From: Anaerolineae bacterium
GTDB lineage: Bacteria; Chloroflexota; Anaerolineae; 4572-78; J111
Reading direction: 5' to 3'
Assembly (NCBI GenBank): GCA_023151115.1
Contig: JAKLJP010000013.1
Location: forward strand, 109,238-173,237
DNA: 64,000 bases
This document shows positions 25,556 to 32,452 of the stretch, piece after piece. The translations under genes were made by a program, and so were the position numbers. The notes under the pieces are model-generated. The model did not search any database, had not been told where the DNA came from, and saw only the letters and a list, made by a program, of their open reading frames with translations. How positions within the stretch are numbered: the first letter of the stretch is position 1; every line of letters begins with the position of its first letter.

Positions 25556-27571
25556 GTGTATCATGAACTCCCCTTGTTGATTAACATTGCCGCGGCTCTG
25601 GTGGCCGCCTTTCTTGGCGGCCTGCTGGCCCGGCGGATTGGGCTGCCGACCATTGTCGGCTATCTGGCGGCAGGGGTAGCGATTGGACCTTTCACGCCGG
25701 GCTTTGTCGGCGATATTGAAACCATCAGCCAGTTGGCCGAGTTGGGCGTGATTTTTTTGATGTTTGGGGTAGGGCTGCACTTCTCGTTTCGCGATTTGTG
25801 GACGGTTCGCGACACGGCTGTCCCCGGCGCAGTGGCCCAGATGCTCATCACTACCGGACTGGGCTTTGGTCTGGCCCAACTGTGGGGCTGGTCGGTTCCG
25901 GCCGGGCTGGTGCTGGGGCTGGCTATTTCCATTGCCAGTACCGTTGTGCTGCTGCGTGGGCTGATGGATCAAGGGCTGCTCAATACCCCGCACGGCCAGG
26001 TCGCCGTCGGCTGGCTGGTACTGGAAGACCTGGCGACGGTTATCATCCTGGTATTTATGCCGGCGCTATTTGCCAGGGATAACAGTAATGCCTGGTTGAC
26101 CATCGGCAGCGCCCTGTTCAGCGCCGCCGTTTTTGTGGGGTTGATGCTGTTGGCCGGGTCACGTTTTGCCCCGTGGCTGCTCACCCGCATTGCCCGCACC
26201 CGCTCGCGGGAGTTGTTTATTTTGACGGTCGTAACCATTGCCCTGGGCACAGCGGTTGGCTCGGCCGAACTCTTTGGCGTCTCGCTGGCCCTGGGCGCAT
26301 TTCTGGCCGGGGTCGTCCTGGGCGAGTCTTCGGTCAGCCACCAGGTGGGCGCGGAGATACTACCCTTCCGTGAGACGTTTGCGGTGCTCTTTTTTGTCTC
26401 GGTCGGCATGCTGGTCAATCTGAATTATTTGATGGCCAATGCCGGGCATGCCTTGGCCCTGACCGCGCTCATCGTCCTGGGCAAGTTTGTCTTTACCGTC
26501 CTGTTGAGCGCCTTTTTCCCTCGACCGGCCCATACAGCCCTGGTGGTGGCAGCAGGCCTCAGCCAGATCGGTGAATTCTCTTTTATTGTGGGACAGGCCG
26601 GCGTTTCCCTGGGTATTCTAAGCCAGGATCAGTATTCGCTGATTCTGGCCGGAGCGCTTTTGTCCATCATGGTCAACCCGTTGATGTTCCGCGCTATTCC
26701 TCCGGTCGAGGCGTTTCTGCAACGGCTGCCGGCTTTATGGCGATTACTCGACCGCCATGGCCCCACCCCTCAGCCGCCGGTGGAAAAGCTGATTGATCAT
26801 GTGGTGGTGGTGGGTTATGGCCGGGTCGGCGAGCATATTATCACCGTCCTGGGCCACCTGGGGGTTCCCCGGCTGGTGGTCGAGATAGATGGCGGGCGGG
26901 CCGCCGAGTTCGAACAGCAGGGCATCCCCACCCTGTTTGGCGACGCGGCCAATTCCGAAGTGCTGACCCACACCGGCCTGGAGCGCGCCCGCGCCCTGGT
27001 GGTGACGGTGCCGGATGAGGCCGCCGCCGAAATCATCATCGCCTCGGCCAGAGATATTGCCCCTCAGTTGCCCATTATTGCCCGCGCTGCCACCCAGCCG
27101 GGTATGGCGCGGCTGATTAAGGCGGGGGCGCGCGATGTGATCCACCCGGAATTGGAGGGTGGGCTGGAGGTGCTGCGCCATACCCTGCTGGCCCTGGGCT
27201 ATCCTCTGCTGGAAGTGCAGCAGTATGCTGACGCGGTGCGGCACGACCAATACGACCCGGCTATCTCAACCCACGAAGAACACCGCGTTCTTGACCAACT
27301 GCTACGCAGCGTGCGCGGGTTGGAAATTGCCTGGGTTTTAGTGGACAGCGCCAGCCCCCTGGCCGACCAGACCCTGGCCGAGGCCAATATCCGGGCCAAA
27401 ACCGAAGCCTCGGTTATTGCCATTCTGCGCAACCAGCAGGTGATTGCCAACCCCAAGTCGGCCACGGCGCTCCAGGCGGGCGATGTGGTCGGATTAATCG
27501 GCGAAGCACCCCAGGTGGCCGAGGCGCGGCGGCTGTTGGCTCCCGAGATCACCCTTCCTTCCAAAAATTAG
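25556..27571 (+). CDS. Kef/YbaL-type monovalent cation:proton antiporter (CPA2) with TrkA-N and TrkA-C
   Basis: 671-residue membrane transporter. The N-terminal about 380 residues form a Na+/H+-exchanger domain (LLARRIGLPTIVGYLAAGVAIGP at about 24-46; VIFLMFGVGLHFS; ALGAFLAGVVLGES). Residues about 405-525 are a Rossmann RCK domain (VVVVGYGRVGEHI) and about 580-665 a TrkA-C domain (LAEANIRAKTEASVIAI). The GTG start follows GAGGAGGTAGGTA. Probably effluxes K+ or Na+ under nucleotide control. It follows a truncated relative and the double hairpins. Confidence 0.92.
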   Translation: MYHELPLLINIAAALVAAFLGGLLARRIGLPTIVGYLAAGVAIGPFTPGFVGDIETISQLAELGVIFLMFGVGLHFSFRDLWTVRDTAVPGAVAQMLITTGLGFGLAQLWGWSVPAGLVLGLAISIASTVVLLRGLMDQGLLNTPHGQVAVGWLVLEDLATVIILVFMPALFARDNSNAWLTIGSALFSAAVFVGLMLLAGSRFAPWLLTRIARTRSRELFILTVVTIALGTAVGSAELFGVSLALGAFLAGVVLGESSVSHQVGAEILPFRETFAVLFFVSVGMLVNLNYLMANAGHALALTALIVLGKFVFTVLLSAFFPRPAHTALVVAAGLSQIGEFSFIVGQAGVSLGILSQDQYSLILAGALLSIMVNPLMFRAIPPVEAFLQRLPALWRLLDRHGPTPQPPVEKLIDHVVVVGYGRVGEHIITVLGHLGVPRLVVEIDGGRAAEFEQQGIPTLFGDAANSEVLTHTGLERARALVVTVPDEAAAEIIIASARDIAPQLPIIARAATQPGMARLIKAGARDVIHPELEGGLEVLRHTLLALGYPLLEVQQYADAVRHDQYDPAISTHEEHRVLDQLLRSVRGLEIAWVLVDSASPLADQTLAEANIRAKTEASVIAILRNQQVIANPKSATALQAGDVVGLIGEAPQVAEARRLLAPEITLPSKN

Positions 27572-27644
27572 GGGTATTTTGGTTCTACGAAGAATTAGGG
27601 AGAGATTTGGAATTGACCATTGCCAAAGACCGTATGTTAGCATC

Positions 27645-27987
27645 TCACTCAGTCCTTATTTCCGGCTCCACAACCCTGTAATCCAAACTCACCTTGCCAT
27701 AACCCCGGCTGCCCGACGCGCCCAGGTAATCCTGCTGCAACAAATCGAGGCCCGGGCGAAGCAAGCCCATAATCTCAGCCTCGTCGTCGTCAAAGAGGCG
27801 CACCGAGATTTCAAGCTTGAATTTTGTCCCGGCAGGGACGCGCTCCTGGGTGCGGGGGGGGCTCGGCCATGCCGACCGAGCGGTTGATCAGATTCTCGGT
27901 TTTGACCTCGGCACAGAAAATACCCTTGGCGGTCTGGGCGTTCATCAACTCTTTCCGCGACTCAGCGGTCAAGGCGGCGTCCCGAGC
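27645..27987 (-). pseudogene. csm3: C-terminal relic of csm3 (type III-A CRISPR effector Cas7)
   Basis: On the minus strand the translation runs RDAALTAESRKELMN, FCAEVKTENLINRSVGMAEP, then after a one-base frame change RTQERVPAGTKFKLEIS, RLFDDDEAEIMGLLRPGL and DYLGASGSRGYGKV before the stop at 27645-27647. RVPAGT, the EN.I.R region and GSGSRGYGKV are hallmarks of Csm3. The frame breaks in a run of eight C (complement of 27854-27861). The N-terminal half is absent: upstream sequence is an ISAs1 fragment fused at about 27984. One base after the stop an ATG opens MLTYGL, reminiscent of a csm4 start, but it soon loses any likeness. Confidence 0.72.
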
Positions 27988-28147
27988 GTGCCTTGATTGC
28001 CTTTGAGGGCCAAGACATAATCAGCCTCGCCCTCAATAATCAACTTGGCAATCTCGGTCGGGCAGCCGATTAGCTGAAGCCCAAGCGTTGACCATATGGA
28101 TGGCGGCTTTACCCAACTGGCTATCGTGAGAACGCCATACACCATTG
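27984..28147 (-). pseudogene. ISAs1 family transposase relic, internally deleted
   Basis: The minus-strand translation gives [20 protein letters not shown], then a jump to GCPTEIAKLIIEGEADYVLALKGNQGTL. These are two blocks of ISAs1/H-repeat transposases that are normally about 40-50 residues apart, so the middle, including the IDAM Asp, is deleted. Its end is joined directly to csm3. A longer ISAs1 copy is at 63118-64000, but the sequences differ, so this is another element. Confidence 0.75.
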
Positions 28148-28253
28148 AGGCAAATTTGGTTCAAGCCCGGACTATTCGTTTGTTAATTTTACATAATAGA
28201 TGCAATTGCCCTAGGTGGGCCGGCGCAACGGGTTGCCCAATTTCCATTTGAAC

Positions 28254-28376
28254 TCATACGCCCAGTTGGGCCTGAACGGCGGTTAAAAAATCGGCAGCCG
28301 ATAAAATGCCCCGGCTGCCGATGAGACCGCTCAGTTGAACCCACAAAGAGACAAAGGCAGTGAAGTAAATCAGCCC
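28254..28376 (-). pseudogene. Fragment of a lipase maturation factor-like protein
   Basis: Minus-strand translation LIYFTAFVSLWVQLSGLIGS, RGILSAADFLTAVQAQLGV then stop. The pattern resembles the first membrane segment of lipase maturation factor proteins (SLWVQ..GLIGS.GILP..FL). Only about 39 codons remain, between a single-arm word repeat (28377-28402) and unrecognised sequence, so it is a relic. The short length limits confidence. Confidence 0.45.
28284..28322 (-). terminator. Possible terminator of the SPFH gene
   Basis: On the minus strand ATCGGCAGCCG and CGGCTGCCGAT enclose 11 nt and are followed by TTTTT. It overlaps the lipase maturation factor-like fragment, so it may be coding sequence that happens to fold, yet it is well placed about 90 bp after the SPFH stop codon. 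Confidence 0.45.
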
Positions 28377-28402
28377 CTATCTTCTATCTACCATCTTCTA
28401 TC
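28377..28402. repeat. Single-arm word repeat (ATCTTCTATCT)
   Basis: CTATCTTCTATCT and CCATCTTCTATCT stand in tandem right after the SPFH stop codon. It resembles one arm of the word hairpins; no complementary arm is seen next to it. Confidence 0.55.
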
Positions 28403-28406
28403 TGTC

Positions 28407-29576
28407 TTACGGCTCGGTTTCGGCGGCGGGAGCCGGTGTAGTATCAACTGTTGGAACGATGCCAGGGCCGGGGATGACCAGGTTGGGCACGGTGCCTTCG
28501 GGGGTGAAGATGATTTTGTCGGTGGACTGCAAGGCATTGGCATTGGCCTGAATTTTTTGCAGTTCCAGATAGCCGGGGTTATTGGCGTACAGTTCGGCCA
28601 GCACCAATTGGTTGGCCAAATCGGCTTTAGCTTTTTCGGCGGCGGCGGCGGCATTGGCCTGGTTGATTTCCAAATCCTTTTGGGCGGCGAGCAGCTCATT
28701 GGCTTTTTCGGCCTCGATGATGGCCTGCTGAGCCTCAACCTGGGCCAGTTCGTTGGCTTTTTGGGCTTCGATGACGGCCTTTTGGGCCAGAATCTTCTCC
28801 TGCTCCAGTTGGGCTAAAATGGTCTGCTGCTTGGTTTCCTCTTGAATCCGGCTCTGCTGCACCCGGATTTCACCTTCCTGGCGAGCCTGCTCCGCTTCGG
28901 CCTGGGCGTTGGCCCGCAGCTTGTCCTGGGCCGCCTTTTCGGTTTCCAGCCGGCTTTGCACAATCGCATCCAGCGCCGCCTGCACTTCGGGCGAGAGAAT
29001 CACATTAGGCACAACCACGTTTTCAATTTGCAGGCCAAAATTGGCCGCCAGATCGCTCAATTCGGTGTCAATACAGTTCCGTAGCTCGTCGCGGGCCGTA
29101 CCCACTACATTATCATCAAAGTTTCGGTCACCCACACAGACTTTCATCGCTTGTTGGGCCAGCGCTTGCACTCGGGCTTGGGCCAGCCCATCATCGAGGA
29201 AAATGTTACGGTACTCAGCCCATTTGTCCTGCAAAATATCTTTCTGGGCAATGTTGGGCCTGAAAATATCACCGCTGACCACCAGCCCGATGCGCTGTTT
29301 ATCTTTGGTGATAATCTCCTGATCTTCAATGCTAAAGGGGATGGCCTGGCTGGAAATCTTGGTCAATTCGACATAGAAGCCAAAATCGCTGTAAACACCC
29401 GGCCCGACAATATCCACAATCCGCCCGCTTTCAAATTGAACGCCCACCTCCTGCTCTTCGACCCGCTCGAACAGATAATAGAACTGGCTGGAAAAGACCA
29501 GCACGATCACCGCGACAATGACCACCACAATCAGGGTAAAAAACAGGGGAATACCGCCGGCAAGTCTTGATTTCAT
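28407..29576 (-). CDS. SPFH/Band 7 (prohibitin-like) membrane protein
   Basis: 389 residues. One N-terminal membrane helix (about 8-30: IPLFFTLIVVVIVAVIVLVF), then an SPFH domain (EVGVQFESGRIVDIVGPGVY at about 43-62; LGVVVSGD-like strands) to about residue 200, and a long Ala/Gln/Glu-rich coiled coil (about 205-335) with repeated VIEAQKANELAQ-like units. The C-terminus includes STDKIIFTPEGTVPNLVIPGPG, as in bacterial prohibitin homologues. Probably assembles into a membrane scaffold. It is transcribed divergently from the HAD gene at 29729. Confidence 0.87.
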   Translation of the reverse strand: MKSRLAGGIPLFFTLIVVVIVAVIVLVFSSQFYYLFERVEEQEVGVQFESGRIVDIVGPGVYSDFGFYVELTKISSQAIPFSIEDQEIITKDKQRIGLVVSGDIFRPNIAQKDILQDKWAEYRNIFLDDGLAQARVQALAQQAMKVCVGDRNFDDNVVGTARDELRNCIDTELSDLAANFGLQIENVVVPNVILSPEVQAALDAIVQSRLETEKAAQDKLRANAQAEAEQARQEGEIRVQQSRIQEETKQQTILAQLEQEKILAQKAVIEAQKANELAQVEAQQAIIEAEKANELLAAQKDLEINQANAAAAAEKAKADLANQLVLAELYANNPGYLELQKIQANANALQSTDKIIFTPEGTVPNLVIPGPGIVPTVDTTPAPAAETEP

Positions 29577-29728
29577 TGTTAGACACTCCTTTTTGTTGTT
29601 GATTTAATTGGTAGATTAAAAAATGTTACGTTACAATGGGGGGCAAAGAATGGAACTTTCGCAGATATTGTACCATCATTTTTGCCTTTTACTAAGTTTA
29701 ACCCAGAAAGGTTAACTCGACAATCCCC

Positions 29729-30460
29729 ATGAAACTCATTGTGCTCGATATTGACGGTGTTCTTTCCACCGGCGAGGCCCACCCGTTTGATTTGGGCCTG
29801 TTCGCCCGGCTGGCCAACCTGAACCGCCGCGCCCGCCAGGGTGAAGCCGTACCCGCCGTGACTCTCAACACCGGCCGGCCCTCCCCCTATGTCGAGGCGG
29901 TGATGCAGGCCATCGAGGGCTGGCAGCCGGCCCTGTACGAAAGCGGGGCCGGGCTTTACTTTCCCCAAACCTATCAGTTTCAGCTTACGCCTGCCTTAAC
30001 TGCGGCTCATCTGGCCCAATTGCGAACAGTGGTCAAGCGGCTCGATCAGGCGGTAGTGCAGCCGGGACGGGCCTACTGGCAGCCCGGTAAAAGCGTCTGC
30101 CATACTCTTTTTGCTCACCCACCCCTGACGGTCACTGATTTAATCCCCGAAGTCGAAGCGATTGTAGCAGACATCTCTGGCGAATTTGTAGTGACCCAGG
30201 CTTCTTTGGCGCTGAATGTGCATCCGGCAGGCATTGATAAGGGGATGGGGCTGCGCTGGCTGTCCGAAGTGACGGGCATCGCCCTGGCCGACATAGGCGG
30301 CGTGGGTGACTCGGCCGGGGACATTGACTTTTTGCGGCTGGTGGGTCGGCCCGCCGCGCCAAGTAATGCCGCGTCTGGCGTGAAAGACGTGGTAGAGTAT
30401 ATTGCAGCTCGACCAGAGGCCGCGGGGTTACAAGAGATTTTGGATTACTGGTTGCTGTAA
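29729..30460 (+). CDS. HAD family hydrolase (class IIB, sugar phosphatase-like)
   Basis: 243-residue cytosolic phosphatase. Motif I is LDIDGVLS (Asp6 and Asp8 in MKLIVLDIDG), motif II Thr/Asn is in TLNTGRPS, the Lys of motif III lies in HPAGIDKGMGLRWL, and motif IV is GVGDSAGDIDFL. The cap arrangement between motifs II and III fits Cof-type or sucrose/trehalose-phosphatase-like IIB enzymes. The substrate is not determined. AGAAAGGTTAAC serves as a weak RBS. Confidence 0.85.
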   Translation: MKLIVLDIDGVLSTGEAHPFDLGLFARLANLNRRARQGEAVPAVTLNTGRPSPYVEAVMQAIEGWQPALYESGAGLYFPQTYQFQLTPALTAAHLAQLRTVVKRLDQAVVQPGRAYWQPGKSVCHTLFAHPPLTVTDLIPEVEAIVADISGEFVVTQASLALNVHPAGIDKGMGLRWLSEVTGIALADIGGVGDSAGDIDFLRLVGRPAAPSNAASGVKDVVEYIAARPEAAGLQEILDYWLL

Positions 30461-30497
30461 CGCATTTCCAAGAAAATAGTTACTCAATCAATATTCG

Positions 30498-30557
30498 TGT
30501 TGCGTCTTACGTCTTGCGTGAGATAAAGTAGACGGAACACGTAAGACGCAACACGTT
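30498..30557. repeat. Word hairpin, CGTCTTACGTCTTGCG word
   Basis: GTTGCGTCTTACGTCTTGCGTG is followed 20 nt later by CACGTAAGACGCAACACG, 38 bp after the HAD stop. A related ACGTAA/GCGTAAGACGTAA word occurs at 55887-55954. Confidence 0.8.
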
Positions 30558-30598
30558 TTGGTTAATTTAAATCTTGGAACTGCCCAACCGGATTATTG

Positions 30599-30687
30599 TT
30601 AACTATTTTTAACATCAATTTAACAACCCCTTAAAACTTCCTTAAAATGCGCTTAACATTGACAAATCTGAGAGAGCATGTTATCTT
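30599..30687 (+). promoter_or_regulatory. Pho-box-like array and promoter of the Fbp/Afu-type transporter operon
   Basis: Six direct repeats TTAACT (30599), TTAACA (30609), TTAACA (30620), TTAAAA (30631), TTAAAA (30642) and TTAACA (30653) stand 10, 11, 11, 11 and 11 bp apart, one helical turn. They run straight into TTGACA (30659-30664) with TATCTT 17 bp on (30682-30687). PhoP of Bacillus and PhoB-like proteins bind TTAACA-like or 11-bp-period direct repeats next to -35 elements. Regulation by an OmpR-family protein is therefore likely; phosphate is the inferred signal. Confidence 0.62.
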
Positions 30688-30726
30688 GTCGGTAGCGCCA
30701 CATAGTTATGTCGTCATTCCAAAAAC

Positions 30727-30886
30727 GTAACTGCTCAGCCCTCATGTCATCCTTCGACAGACTCACGCCCTTCGGCGCACCCGAAGGGGTGGGATAGGTT
30801 TCGAGGCTGTACGAGAAATCCGCGGGGCGATATATAGGCATTAGGGATTTCTCCCTTCGGTCGAAATGACATGCCTGGGCAGTTAC
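30727..30886. repeat. 160-bp inverted-repeat element (MITE-like)
   Basis: The ends GTAACTGCTCAG-CCTCATGTCATCC-TTCGAC and GGTCGAA-ATGACATG-CCTGGGCAGTTAC are imperfect inverted repeats of about 28 bp. Internal hairpins are GCCCTTCGG/CCGAAGGGG and GAGAAATCC/GGGATTTCTC. It is non-coding and lies between the Pho-like promoter and the gene it would drive. Confidence 0.7.
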
Positions 30887-30988
30887 AATGGATTAATAGG
30901 TGAGCAATGATGCTCGGTCAGCGATTGATTAAAAAGTCTCTCCCTTTTTCGTTAGCGCCTCTATTCGACCATTCAGGTGATTATAAAC

Positions 30989-31030
30989 AGGCCACCCTGC
31001 CAACGATGTTTTGGTAGGGTGGCCTGTTTT
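30989..31030 (+). terminator. Intrinsic terminator in the leader of the Fbp/Afu-type operon
   Basis: AGGCCACCCTGCC (30989-31001) and GGTAGGGTGGCCT (31013-31025), then GTTTTGGTTTTG. It stands 90 bp before the first gene and downstream of the Pho-like promoter, so it could attenuate the operon or isolate it from upstream transcription. Confidence 0.72.
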
Positions 31031-31119
31031 GGTTTTGCCTGGGCGGTTTGATGGCCCGGCGCAGCCGAACTAAGCAGCAGCTCTAAAAATTTATAGTCTC
31101 AATTCCAAAGGAGGATCGT

Positions 31120-32433
31120 ATGAAAAAGACGTTTGGTTTAACTTTATTGGTTGTATTATTATTCAGCGCCCTGGCCGGTATAGCCAGCGCCGCCGGACCA
31201 CTGCCCCAGGGCGGCGGCCAGGAGTATACCGTGCAGGCCGACGACTGGTTAAGCAAACTGGCCGAGAAGAATTACGGCGACGTGCTGGCCTGGCCGGTCA
31301 TCTGGAAAGCAACCAACGCCAAGGCCGCCGAAGATGACAGTTTTGCCGAGATTCCCAACCCCAATGTGATTGAGGTGGGCCAAAAGCTGTGGATCCCCGA
31401 CGAAGCCGAAGCCGCCCAGTTCTTTGAGGAATTTGCCGCCGAGCGCGCTGCTGCTTCCACTGCCGGCTCCGCCGATATCACCGGCGAGTTAAACGTGCTG
31501 TGTGTGGTTCAGGTGGAATGGTGCGAGGGCCAGATTGCCGAGTTCAACAAAATCTATCCCGGCCTGGTGGTCAACTACGTGCGCCTCTCCAGCGGCGAAT
31601 CGCTGACTCGCCTGCGCAATGAAGCCGCCAATCCTCAGTTTGATGTCTGGTGGGGCGGCCCCATTGACAGCTATATCGCCGCTGCCGCGGAAGGTTTGCT
31701 GGAAGCCTATGACTCGCCCAACGCCGTCAACTTGCGTGATCCGCAGGTGATGAAAGCGGCCGACAACACCTGGTTTGGCATTTATATTGGCACCCTGGGC
31801 TTTGGGACCAACCTCAACTATCTGGAAGCCAATCCCGGCATGGCTGCGCCCACTTCCTGGGATGATCTCATCAAACCGGAATGGAAAGGGCAGATTATGA
31901 TCGCTCACCCTTCCAGTTCGGGCACGTCGTATACCGCCCTCTGCACCATTCTGCAATTGAAGGGGGAAGAGGCCGGCTGGGAATATATGCGCGCTTTTGC
32001 CGGTAACGTACTGCAATTTACCAAGAGCGGCGCGGCCCCGGCCAACTTTGTCGGCAACGGCGAAGCGGCAGTCAGTGTAGTTTTCTCGCACGACATCGTC
32101 AACCAGATTGAAAAGGGCCTGCCCTTGCAATTGACCTTCCCCGCCGAAGGCACCGGCTATGAAATCGGCGGGACGGCTATTGTCAAAGGAGCCAAACACC
32201 CCGATCTGGCCAAACTGTGGGTTGATTGGGCCTTGACCCCGGCCGCGCAGGAACTCGGCCCCAAATACAACGCCTTCCAGGCCCCCACCGTCATCGGCGC
32301 GGAAGCTTCGCGGCCGGAACTGCTGGAAGTCAACCTGATCAATTACGACTTTGATTACTGCGGCAGCAACAAAACCGCTTTTGTGGACCGTTTTACCAAC
32401 GAAATCGCCAACGCCGACGCTTTGAAGGAATAG
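31120..32433 (+). CDS. LysM-fused substrate-binding protein of an Fbp/Afu-type ABC transporter
   Basis: 437 residues. The signal peptide ends around GIASA (about 25), with no lipobox. Residues about 35-95 are a LysM-like domain (VQADDWLSKLAEKNYGDV...VIEVGQKLWIP) almost like that of the family 5 receptor at 14380. From about 125 it is an iron/phospho-sugar/phosphonate-type receptor (LNVLCVVQVEWCEGQIAEFN; FDVWWGGPIDSYIAAAAEGLL; LGFGTNLNYLEANPG; HPDLAKLWVDWAL). AfuA-type members bind Fe3+, hexose phosphates or 2-aminoethylphosphonate; the Pho-like promoter favours a phosphorus compound, as inference. RBS AAAGGAGG. Confidence 0.88.
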   Translation: MKKTFGLTLLVVLLFSALAGIASAAGPLPQGGGQEYTVQADDWLSKLAEKNYGDVLAWPVIWKATNAKAAEDDSFAEIPNPNVIEVGQKLWIPDEAEAAQFFEEFAAERAAASTAGSADITGELNVLCVVQVEWCEGQIAEFNKIYPGLVVNYVRLSSGESLTRLRNEAANPQFDVWWGGPIDSYIAAAAEGLLEAYDSPNAVNLRDPQVMKAADNTWFGIYIGTLGFGTNLNYLEANPGMAAPTSWDDLIKPEWKGQIMIAHPSSSGTSYTALCTILQLKGEEAGWEYMRAFAGNVLQFTKSGAAPANFVGNGEAAVSVVFSHDIVNQIEKGLPLQLTFPAEGTGYEIGGTAIVKGAKHPDLAKLWVDWALTPAAQELGPKYNAFQAPTVIGAEASRPELLEVNLINYDFDYCGSNKTAFVDRFTNEIANADALKE

Positions 32434-32452
32434 CCGAGGATAACAAATTGTC

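Noticed and set aside
27579..27887. Hypothetical plus-strand protein of 102 codons
   Set aside because: The minus strand of the same segment encodes an unmistakable Csm3 C-terminus; the plus frame is its shadow.
30653..30841. Small minus-strand gene of 62 codons
   Set aside because: It lies across the promoter array and the inverted-repeat element, with no RBS or motif.
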